Assembly (NCBI RefSeq): GCF_050624435.1
Contig: NC_134546.1
Location: 15,585,001-15,649,000, forward strand
From: Tenrec ecaudatus
Lineage: Eukaryota > Chordata > Mammalia > Afrosoricida > Tenrecidae
Reading direction: 5' to 3'
DNA: 64,000 nt
The notes beneath the pieces were generated by a model. It was not told the origin of the DNA and did not search any database. It saw only the letters and a list, made by a program, of their open reading frames with translations. This document shows positions 55,338 to 64,000 of this stretch, piece after piece. The position numbers were made by a program, and so were the translations under genes. The first letter of the stretch is position 1, and each line of letters opens with the position of its first letter.

Positions 55338-56278
55338 CTATCTACAGCCACATTCAGCGACGGCCATGCCTTCGTATTTAAACTTGTAGGTGACGACACC
55401 CTTGTCTAGATAGAGGATGGAGATGGGCTCCAGCTTCGTGGGCACGCAGCAGGCTTTGGAAGCCTTCTGGGAATTCTTCAGGTGCACCAAGGCCTGAAGA
55501 ATGGCATGCTTCGTGGGGGTGAGATGCTCGGCCAGGGGGTAGTTACAGACCCCACGGCATTCATAGGCTTCATACCCGGGCGGAGCGATGATCCAGGAGT
55601 CCCACCCGATCTCCTTGAAGTCAATGTAGAGCGGGGTCCGTTTGCAGTAGTTTCCCTTGGCATTCCTTCTGATCCGGGCGGTGGAGTCATAAATGATGTT
55701 GGAACGCAACTGCAGCAAGGCTTCTTCCCCGGGACCGCTGGGGTAGCCATCCGCGGCCAGGTTGCCCAGCTCCACAAGTTGCTCATGAGAAACCATGTCA
55801 TTCAGTTCCTTCTTCTGCTCCTTCCCACTGCTCTGGTCATCAGAAAACACCACGAGCAAAGGCACATGCTTACTCTGGGCGCTGGTGTCTATTTCCAGCT
55901 GCCCCCTGCCGGGATCCTCCACTTCCTCCCGCCTGCTTTCAATGTGGACTTCCAGCTGGTGGGTGGAGGAGTCGGACTTTTGCCAACGCCGGACGGCACC
56001 CGTGACATCAAAAGTCTCCCACTCGCTGTTGGTCCCAAAGATCTCCGCAGAGATCAACACCAGCATGTTGCTGTCATGTCCTCTGTCCTCTCTGTCCTCC
56101 GGGACTTCAAAGATGGTGATTTTCCGGTCGACTCCTTCATAGAGCATTTGGTCTCTTTGCACCAGGGTGTACAGCCGGAGTTCAGCCATGATGACCTCTT
56201 CGTGGTGAGGAATAGATACATTGAAGAGGAGAGGATATTTCCGGAGCCCGTTAAAACTGGCTGGCTGGGAAAATAGAT
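55338..56278 (-). CDS. BMP10: BMP10 coding exon 2: prodomain, furin site and mature ligand
   Basis: The acceptor on the minus strand is tttgttcag. The exon starts [20 protein letters not shown] and ends MAVAECGCR with TAG at 55338-55340. The prodomain is cut after RIRR. The mature ligand has the cystine-knot spacing, including [20 protein letters not shown] and [20 protein letters not shown]. An open frame of 264 codons on the opposite strand is a shadow of this exon. Confidence 0.98.
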
Positions 56279-59200
56279 CTGAACAAAAATAAAGAGAGAG
56301 AGAGAGAGACAAAAATTAGATTTTCAATAGGTTTGGGAGAAAACCAGCTGCTTGTTTTTGTAAGGAAAGGGCCTTTCCACGTAGGAAATTTCATCATGCA
56401 AGGTGGAGGAAGCAGAAAGGAAAAAAATGCAATGTTGGCATTCGCTGATACAGAACATACCAACAGGTCGAGGGTGGGAGGCTAAACTGAATAAGGCGGC
56501 CAAGGCGAAAGTAAAAAATGCCCGTCTAATGAGTAAGAGGACTCCCACCCCTCCTTCTCCATCAGCTGACGGAGCTTGTGAGGGTGCGCCCCTGGGCGTC
56601 TAGCCAGTGACCAGCCATGTCATGGGCTATGTGGTGGTGGGTCTTTTCTGGCCATTTTCAGGAAGGAGAACCTCTCAGCTTTGCACACTTGTATTTGGGA
56701 GGGGCGGCGCTCACCGCCTGGTTCCCTTGGCCATGGCCCCCCTGAAAATCTCCATTCAAACCGACGCTCAATGCTTCACTCAAAGTTTGGCATTTGGAAG
56801 TCCGCCAGCAGCTCCATGGGACAAAGACCCGAGGCAGCCCAGGAAACACTGTGGGGCCCTTGGACGCTGACCCAAAGGACAGCCCAGCCCCTTTTGTTCT
56901 GCATTATCTAGACCTGCTGGTGTGCTACAATGGCAGGGTGGAAGCGTTGCAACAGATAACAGATGACCCACAGAGCCTAATATATTGGCTGGCTGACCCT
57001 CTAGAGAAAATCTTGCTGAAGGAAGAAGTGATTTCACAAGTCAGCAAGGTAGCCATAAACCAATGGGGTAACAGTACTGGGTATTGGGGCGTGTGACCTC
57101 GATGAGGTGGTTTGAGAGAAAAATAAAGCTCGAGATAGGTTCGTTACCTTGATAGCATACTTCCAGCATCTGACAGAGTGGAGCACATATAAAGCATGCA
57201 ATACTGTCCACTAAACAACTGTTCTCGAGAGTTCTTGGGGACATCATGCTTCGTAAAGTCAAAGGGCACAGAAAAGGGAACAAGGCTCTTGAAGAGATGG
57301 ACTGACCCAGTGGCTGTACCCATGCATAGGTTTACACATAATGATTGTGCAGACGGCACAAGACTGGGCAGTGTTCCGTTCTATCGGACACAGGGCCCGA
57401 CTCACTGGCGCCCAACCACCGCCACCACCGGATAAACACACCTGCAAACCCTCACTTCATATCTCCAGATTTTACCGTCAACCTAAAGTCCTGTGCACTA
57501 GCTCAGGTAAGCCATGCCCATGAGGAGTCCTTGGGGGCATTTGTGTCAGGTTATCAAAGGGACCCTGACCCCAGTGATGCTCTCTCTACCCATGAGCCCA
57601 TTCTGAATCATAGCAACTCTATAGGACAAGGTAGAACTGCCCCTATAGATGAGAACTCTTTGTGGGACTAGAAAGCCCTGTCTGTCTAGTCTTTCTCCAT
57701 GGGAGTTCCTGGTGGTTTTGAACCACTGACCTTGTAGTTAGCAGCCCAACACATAACCACTCTGTCACCGCTGATGCTGAGGACCACCGATTGAGGTGCT
57801 CTCCATCATCTTTGGCAGTTCTCCTACAGCTATACAACTACCAGCCAGCTCATGATTTACGTCTCTCGGGTCCCTGTTCCAGACTAGACGCTTCAATCGT
57901 CTCCTTTAACTTGATCTGGTTATGTTTGTGCTTACTGCCTCTGTCACACTGCCCCTCAGCCACAAATTCATGAAATGAAGGGTTTGATGTGATCATTATA
58001 TTTTTTCCTTATAATCTACAATAATGGAAGATATCAAACTTTAGTATGCCAGCTTCCTCTGAGTACCATTCCAGATCACCTTTCCCACTGCTGGAGGGAA
58101 ATTGTCGCTAATGAACCAAATTTAAACTCGGTAGTATGGCTCTCAGTACTGTTCAATGGCGTGAATTCAAGCTCATGAACTTGTCTCAATGGATGGCTAG
58201 CCACTAGAGGGAAAATGGAAGATGGGGGCTTACCCATACCATCTCCAAGGCCCCTCCCCATTCTGTAATGGATGATGGTTAAGTCCTAACCTCTAGATTC
58301 CTCCATCCATCCCATCCGTCCTCTAGGATACACGGGCACAGCAATTGCTCCATTAATGTTTGCTGAATGACTGAATGGATTTTTATAAACTAACGTTTGT
58401 CAAGAGACTGGCCTCTCCAATACTTGAGAAAACACTCATTTGCTTCGTTGTATTTCATCCCTTTGGATATATGTGTATTCCGATCTCTGGAAAACCATCT
58501 GGCCTTGTCTCTACTTAACAGTTGTACTACAAGACCCAGCTCTAATCCCTTCCTGTGCCTCCCCCTCTCCCTCACCTCCTTATCTAGACATTCACTCCCT
58601 TCTGAGTGACTTGAGCACTTACTGTCTATATATCTCCTCTGGCCTTTACTGCTTTGTGTTTCAATTGTCTTTTTATGAATAACTGTCCCAACTAACCTGT
58701 CCACGTGCATCGGGTAGCAGTGCTTAAACTACCTTTGATGCCTCCCATTTATAATGATACCTGGAGCCATGACCATACTTGTTTAAAAGAACTAATTGAT
58801 AAAATATTGATGAACGGATGATATTGGGCACCAGATGGCACACACCCTTACTATATCATTCAGCTCTTGAATGAGCAAAGTTAACTTGAGCGCTAACCCC
58901 ACACTGTAAGAATAGAGCCACTGAACTCTCCTTGAACAGAGAAATGGGAAGACCGAAGATGAGGGAGAGACTGGATGTTCCGTGAATAAGGAAACGTAGA
59001 ATAAAGGTTTCTTATGGTGTGAGGAAGGCGTTACAAAGGTGCGCAAGAAAATTCCTGTCAGTGATGTTTGTACTCACTATCTTGATTATGGTAGTGGTAT
59101 TAACAGGTGTTGACATATGCCCAAACTTACCAAATTATACACTTTACATGAGTAGGTTATCATTTGCCAATAATACTTCATTGGAGAATAAGTTCACATC

Positions 59201-61255
59201 AAAGTTCTGTGCATATGCAAATGAAGTAAATGATAGGTAAAATCAGAAAAACCAAACTCACTGCCACCGAGTCAATTCCCATTCATAGTGCTCCCCACAG
59301 ACAGAATAGACCTGCCCCCGTGAGTCTCCAAGTCTGTAGCTCTTACAGGAGCGGAGAGTCTCATCTTTCTCTCATGAAGCTCCTGGTAGTTTCAAACTGC
59401 TGATCTTGTGGTTAGCAGTCCAACAAGTAACCCACTATGCCATGAGGGCAAGGGAATGAATGATGGCTGAGCTAATTTGCAAACATCGTTTTGTAAGCAT
59501 TGTCCTCTTTCATTCTTGCAATACCCCCTGAGGGTCAGGTGCATGACCACTCGGCTCACTTTATGCTGGAAGATGTCGAGCCTCAAGGCAGACAGAGATG
59601 ATCAGTCATGAGGTAAAGCTATGCAGTGCTCGGAGACAAAGGCCTGCCTTGCCACCTTGACATGACCTTTATTTAGCTAGACTGGAAGATTGGGGTCTTT
59701 GTAGTCTCAGGGAGCTGTACTAAGCAGACCCAGTGGGTCAGAATAGACACCACAGCAGCCAACAGGGACGCCCCTGTGTAGGATTCTGGCCTCTCCAGGC
59801 TGAGCAGAGCAATCCACCGTAGACCTGCAGAGGTCTGACAATTGGGTTTCCATTCTCCTGCCTTCAGTAACCTCAAGTTCTGCCAACTCCACATCCTAGC
59901 CAGGCCCAGCCAACTGTGCTCTTTAGGAGAACTGAGAACTGGAATCAGTCCTATTTTCCCAAGGGATGCAAACATAAGTTCCCCACTCGTGCTCTCTACC
60001 AAGTTGGGCACCATCAGGGACGGTCCCCACAGAAGGAGGCGGTGCATTTTCAATTCAGCCCCACCTCTAAAAGGAACCTGTAAATTCCTATGTTGCTGGA
60101 TATTATAAATGCTGGAGGTTGATGGATGTCTATAAGCAAGTGGTGGCAATGCTTACTCGACATGTATTCCAATGCCTAGACTATTAAGCAAGTGATTAAG
60201 AAGAACCAGGGTTGGTTGAGTCCTTCAGAGCAAATGGCGGAATCTCACCTGTAACCTCTACGGAATCACTCAGCTCTATGACGGGGCTGCCAGTATCCCC
60301 GATTTACAAACGAGGCAAACAGGGAAGTTAAGCAAATTCTTCTCAGCCGGCTCTCAAAATTCCAACTCCTGAGCATATCACTCTGACACTGTCTTTCCTG
60401 CTCCCAAGAACATCTGGACAACATCAATCTAAGCTCGCTTTCATCTGTGCCTAATGACTGTACAAGCATAATTGGCAAATATTAAGGAATTAGCCTCGTG
60501 AGACCCACAACTCCTACCCTCCTTGTTAGGCGGGGGAATGGAGAAATTGGCCAATGAACCCCATATTAAATAAGGGATTCGTTTGCTGCCCCCATTCGAT
60601 TTTGTTACTGAATTTAAAGATCTGGGAGGAGAAAGCATCGCTCCCACCAAACTCTTAAAACTTTGTGCATTATCTTTCATGAAGATGCATAAGTGATCAG
60701 CGGGGCCACCGTTGGGCGCAGACACTTCCCCCCACGGATAGACAGTGTTCGAGGATACGAACAACTATCACGCACAGCACACTGTTAAGGAAGAGCCTCC
60801 AAAAGAAGCCCTTCCACCCGTTCGAATAGTCCTTAAATGAAATCGCAAAGGGAAACACCATCAAAGGATGAGCGAGGCACAAGTCATCGTTCCCCAGTTT
60901 AGGGCCGTTTTCATCATTCCAGTGACATTGGCAGTTGACAATGCGTGCGGTCAATTCAAAGTCAAAATGGAAACTGAGGCCTATCTGGTCCACATGGCAA
61001 TGGCAAGTATGGGAGTGGATCAACTTCATATGACGGGAGATCACATTGAACTGCCAAGAAGCCCCCATCACAGTGTCAACATGGTAGACTCTTTTTTTAA
61101 GGCTTTGGATGAAAAGACTTTCTTTAATATCTTTTTGGATTCTGAAAGGACCGCGTAAGGGGAGTTGTAGACCAAAATTTGCATTGCAGGTGCGCCCCCC
61201 ACTCTCCCAGTCTGTACCATTCCCACCAATGACTAATTTCCTTGTCGCCTGTGGG

Positions 61256-61321
<66 letters not shown>

Positions 61322-61716
61322 GAAGAAAGACAGAAAGAAAGAAAACTTGAGCCCATTTTCATCAGCGCAAAGGTGAGCTTACCTTCATTCTTGAAACTCC
61401 TAATGATGTTGGCGGACGGCATGGAGGTCCGGTCGGTGGCAAACCTGTTGTACAGCTCCAGCATGTACTCCGGCGGGTCCACTTTGGCCGAATCCTGCAG
61501 CGGGATGTCAGACAGGTTCAACGTCTTGAGAAATTCGTTCTTCATGGTCTGCAGAAGCGCATCCAAGTCCACACCATCTTGCTCTGACAAGACGTCTTCA
61601 AAGAGGGGCATGTCTTCTTCCAGAGGTGACTGCTCAAGACTCATGATGGGGCTGCCAGAAGCCGAGTGAACCACCAGGCAGAAGAGAGCGCACAGCCGCA
61701 GGGCCGGAGAACCCAT
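55338..61716 (-). CDS. BMP10: BMP10, bone morphogenetic protein 10 precursor (complete, two coding exons)
   Basis: The CDS joins complement(61383-61716) and complement(55338-56278), giving exactly 424 codons plus TAG, the length I know for mammalian BMP10. The first exon carries the signal peptide (about residues 1-21) and the start of the prodomain. The second carries the rest of the prodomain, the furin site RIRR (codons 55665-55676) and the mature 108-residue ligand (55341-55664). The mature part has seven cysteines (NYC, YEC, GVC, ACC, ECGC), including the one for the inter-chain disulfide. From family knowledge, BMP10 is secreted mainly by heart muscle, signals through ALK1 with type II receptors, and is needed for ventricular growth and vascular maintenance. 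The gene converges on ARHGAP25, the same arrangement as in human. The mature region is nearly unchanged; an acidic part of the prodomain is the most divergent. Confidence 0.98.
56288..56310. repeat. (AG)n run next to the BMP10 exon 2 acceptor
   Basis: On the minus strand this is a (CT)n polypyrimidine tract just upstream of the splice acceptor. Confidence 0.9.
57230..57430 (+). mobile_element. RTE (BovB-like) LINE 3' end
   Basis: gacatcatgcttcgtaaagt, then gagatggactgacccagtgg and tgttccgttctatcggacac; ends ccaccgccaccacc. It lies inside the BMP10 intron, antisense to the gene. Confidence 0.75.
57570..57776 (-). mobile_element. AfroSINE, antisense to +, sense to BMP10
   Basis: tagaactgcccctatagatg and gtggttttgaaccactgacc mark the copy; it is in the BMP10 intron. 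Confidence 0.78.
59255..59452 (-). mobile_element. AfroSINE in BMP10 intron
   Basis: aactcactgccaccgagtca through taacccactatgccatgagg. Confidence 0.8.
60275..60385 (+). mobile_element. MIR fragment in BMP10 intron
   Basis: tatccccgatttacaaacga and agggaagttaagcaaattct fit the MIR core. Confidence 0.55.
61255..61344. repeat. (GAAA)n microsatellite beside the BMP10 exon 1 donor
   Basis: About 20 GAAA units, with a few variants, ending 38 bp inside the intron from the exon 1 splice donor. Confidence 0.97.
61383..61716 (-). CDS. BMP10: BMP10 coding exon 1: signal peptide and prodomain start
   Basis: The ATG is at 61714-61716, and the first residues ([20 protein letters not shown]) form a typical signal peptide. 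The prodomain follows with [20 protein letters not shown] and [16 protein letters not shown]. The donor on the minus strand is GTAAGC, just below 61383. The exon ends on the first base of an Asp codon that exon 2 completes. Reading past the donor gives only (TTTC)n-derived Phe/Ser/Leu repeats, so the splice is clear. Confidence 0.97.
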
Positions 61717-61800
61717 GACTCCGCTCGAGCCCCCAGCCCAACCAGGAAGGTTTTGCTCTCCTGGGCTCCAAGTGGCAGCTTTATCTTGCAGAGCGTAAAT
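61717..61800 (-). promoter_or_regulatory. BMP10: Putative BMP10 proximal promoter and 5' UTR
   Basis: On the minus strand, AAGATAAAG (61779-61787) lies about 65 bases before the ATG. It can be read as a GATA site or a weak TATA-like element. CCACTTGG (61768-61775) lies just inside it and resembles the NKX2-5 core (CAAGTG on the other strand). Cardiac factors of the GATA and NKX families fit a heart gene, but the role here is inferred from motifs only. Confidence 0.4.
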
Positions 61801-62414
61801 GTCTCATGTCATCAGAGTTGACAAGTTTGGAAACTCTTTCGCACTCTCTCCCTCCGCCTCCTCCTCCTCCTCTCCCCCCAAAGGCAGGTTGCAGTAATTG
61901 GATAACAGAATCCCCTATAGGGGCCCAACCGTCCTTATCTGGCTACTGTAAACTTGCGCACCAGATTTTGTTTCTATCTTGCGATCCTTTTTCTTTTAAT
62001 GAGCATTTTGTAAACAGTTCACATTCTGACACTAACTGAGAGATAGGACCATTTTCTTCTTTCAACTCACTTCCTTTGGCCAAGTTCTGCTTTTATTCAT
62101 CGCCGTCTCACCCTTGCACATGAAGTTGTTAGCAGAAATCAAAATCATACACCCCAGCGATGATCTATATTAATCGGATGCTGGCGCTTATACCCTTGCG
62201 CAAATATTTTTGAAGAAACGCCACCTATCCAACAGCTCCAAGTTGATAGATACGAATGTGTTTATACACTTTTTTCTGAAAGAGTGCAAATTTAGAAACA
62301 GGACAGTGTGAACTTTATGCTCGATGGCCGTTTCCCTGCAGACTGCGTCTGGTTGCCATGACGTAAGAAAGCGTGGCCAGTTCTCAATTATCAAGCAGCT
62401 CACATGCATGAAGT

Positions 62415-62602
62415 GCTCCCTTCCAGGCAGTCAGTGTGCTAAATGCTTCACATAAATCATGGCCTGTGCCCCCACAGTGCCCCGATGAGGATCTCCATTC
62501 CACATATGGGTCTTCAAGGTTAAACAGCCGGTGAGCGGTCACACAGCTATAAAATGCTGGAGCCAGGATTTGAACCCAGGCACTCTGACTCTTATGTCAA
62601 AG
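62415..62602 (+). mobile_element. MIR
   Basis: A nearly full ancient SINE: gtgtgctaaatgcttcacat at the start, ggtcacacagctataaaatg and gccaggatttgaacccaggc near the end. The tRNA-derived B-box-like end is clear. Confidence 0.88.
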
Positions 62603-62798
62603 GGGAAGAAAAGAAAAGCGACATCCTCGCCCACCACGGTCCCACTCGACCAGGAGGACTCCCCGCAGGAGGCGCGCAGTGCGCAGCATCGGCAGAGAGG
62701 TCCCAGTTGGTGTCCCCTGCCGTGAATTCTTAATATGAGCAATGTATCTGTCTGATCCAGTAGAGGGAAATCAACCTAGTCACGAAACAACTCCAATA

Positions 62799-62836
62799 GC
62801 AGGAGAATGAGGGGGTGACAGGAGAATGAGGGGGTG
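62799..62836. repeat. Tandem 19-bp duplication
   Basis: caggagaatgagggggtga occurs twice head to tail. Confidence 0.85.
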
Positions 62837-62839
62837 ACA

Positions 62840-64000
62840 ATCCGGGCACGGAAAGGGAAAGAGTGACAGTGGTCAGGCCTACTGTAGGGGAGGCAATTCG
62901 TTTCCATCTTGTCTCCTAACCCTTCTGGGTGCAGATGGCAGTCTTGACGCAGTCATGCAGCCTGGATAACTCTGGGGACCACTCCTGCGGGTGAATGCCA
63001 TGGCAAAGCCGAGGCATTGGCGGGTTCTCTCAGGCTTGTTCTGGGCACCTACTCATACATTACGTGGGCACACTTGAACATTTGAGTGCTCTTTGGTCAG
63101 AGTTAAACTGCCCCCCAGTTACCCCAAGGGGTTAAAGATAATGTTTGTGCCTGGCTTGGGGGCTGCAGGTTCCCCAAGGGCTGGGTCAGACCCCTCCCCA
63201 ATCCCAAAATTGTACTGCACTGCTTTGAATGACCGTGGGAGGGGCTGTCTATTGATGAGAAACCCTTCCTCAAAGTCATCTGTAGATTTCGAGTCAAGGT
63301 TCCACTTGAGGTCAAGCTTCTGCTCCTCCTTTTAAAAAGTCAGTGGCACCCTGAGAAGAGATTATACCCCGCGCAGGCCCGCAGGGAGGCCGTGGGCCGG
63401 CCCCAGGCTGTGGGTGACAGTGTTTGACAGCATACAATCAAGGCCCTTCCCAGCACGCCCCACATCAAGACAAGTACCCGCTTCTCTTCACACGCACAGA
63501 GGTGTCAGCACACACTCCACGACCCTGAGCGACAGGCAGGCATGTGTGTGTCCCTGTCCCCGGACAGCTGAGTACGTGCTGGTCCTTGTACCCGGGGCAC
63601 TGGTCTCCGAGGCAGAGAGGGTCACCTGGGCCTGCAGATTTGTTTCCTTTCATTCCTGGGGTGAAAGCAGGAGCCTGAGATGTCACTGACTCCCCTGTGT
63701 CTGGCGGTAAAAGAATTCTTTCATGGTATTTCTCCAGCAAAATGCTTATACCCACAGGCGATTGAAGGAGAAGACATCTCAGTGCCCACGTTTTCTTTTG
63801 TTGTCGTTTGTTTTAATATAACCATTCATATGTATCTCTAAACCTCACATCTGACTTTCATGCTTGGAAGAAGAAGGCAAAGGCTTTCTTCCTCTGGGTT
63901 TGGGACTCTTGACATCAGTATCCCTGAGCTTGCCTGCTGAGCTTGTTTGTGATGAATCTCACCTGACTCTGCAGGATTAAAAGGCCTCTACATCCTTTCC
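62840..64000. other. DNA upstream of BMP10, nothing recognised
   Basis: No exon or named repeat is evident. In human the next gene on this side is GKN2, and no piece of it is seen here. Confidence 0.4.

Larger units (their letters stand above)
56279..61382 (-). other. BMP10: BMP10 intron
   Basis: The single 5.1 kb intron between the two coding exons has GT/AG borders. It contains antisense AfroSINEs at 57570-57775 and 59255-59450, an RTE 3' end at 57230-57430, a MIR scrap at 60275-60385, an (AG)n run near the acceptor and a (GAAA)n block next to the donor. Confidence 0.93.

Noticed and set aside
55482-56276. A 264-codon open frame on the + strand
   Set aside because: It is the exact antisense shadow of BMP10 exon 2, caused by its codon use.
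61109-61669. A 186-codon open frame on the + strand with Lys/Glu/Arg repeats
   Set aside because: It translates the (GAAA)n microsatellite and the antisense of BMP10 exon 1.
1-64000. CRISPR arrays, operons, phage or plasmid genes
   Set aside because: All repeats are microsatellites or mammalian retroelements, and both genes have spliced vertebrate structures.

Overview
The window is nuclear DNA from a placental mammal, and its repeats point to an afrotherian (tenrec, golden mole, elephant shrew, aardvark, hyrax or elephant group). It carries dozens of tRNA-derived SINEs of the AfroSINE type, RTE (BovB-like) LINE 3' ends that share the SINE tail, and L1 3' ends with target-site duplications. 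The species cannot be fixed from the sequence alone. No operon, CRISPR array, phage or bacterial feature is present.

Layout. (1) Positions 1-28245 hold the 3' part of ARHGAP25 on the + strand. Seven coding exons (4988-5195, 11703-11835, 14473-14546, 16925-17046, 17849-18045, 23977-24512, 27365-27572) splice in frame into about 492 codons: the whole RhoGAP domain, a Ser/Pro-rich linker and a C-terminal coiled coil. The exons for the N-terminal PH domain lie upstream of the window. The 3' UTR runs to a poly(A) signal at 28217. (2) Positions 28246-55337 are intergenic DNA between two convergent genes: mostly AfroSINEs, L1 and RTE fragments, solo LTRs and microsatellites, plus a few repeat-poor islands that may be regulatory. 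(3) Positions 55338-61716 hold BMP10 on the - strand. Two coding exons and one 5.1 kb intron give a complete 424-residue BMP precursor with a signal peptide, an RIRR furin site and a 108-residue seven-cysteine ligand. (4) Positions 61717-64000 are the BMP10 promoter side and upstream DNA, with one good MIR.

The ARHGAP25-BMP10 tail-to-tail order is the same as on human chromosome 2p13. The two genes do unrelated jobs: one encodes a leukocyte Rac GTPase-activating protein, the other a heart-secreted TGF-beta family ligand.

The most informative non-genic content is the layering of retroelements, whose insertion boundaries can be read directly: three solo LTRs of one family with 6-bp duplications, L1 inserts with 12-23 bp duplications that split older SINE or RTE copies, SINE-in-SINE nests, and a small inverted-repeat element. 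I found no convincing new gene system. The ARHGAP25 missense change, the BMP10 promoter motifs and an unexplained 3'-UTR-like block downstream of BMP10 deserve a second look.
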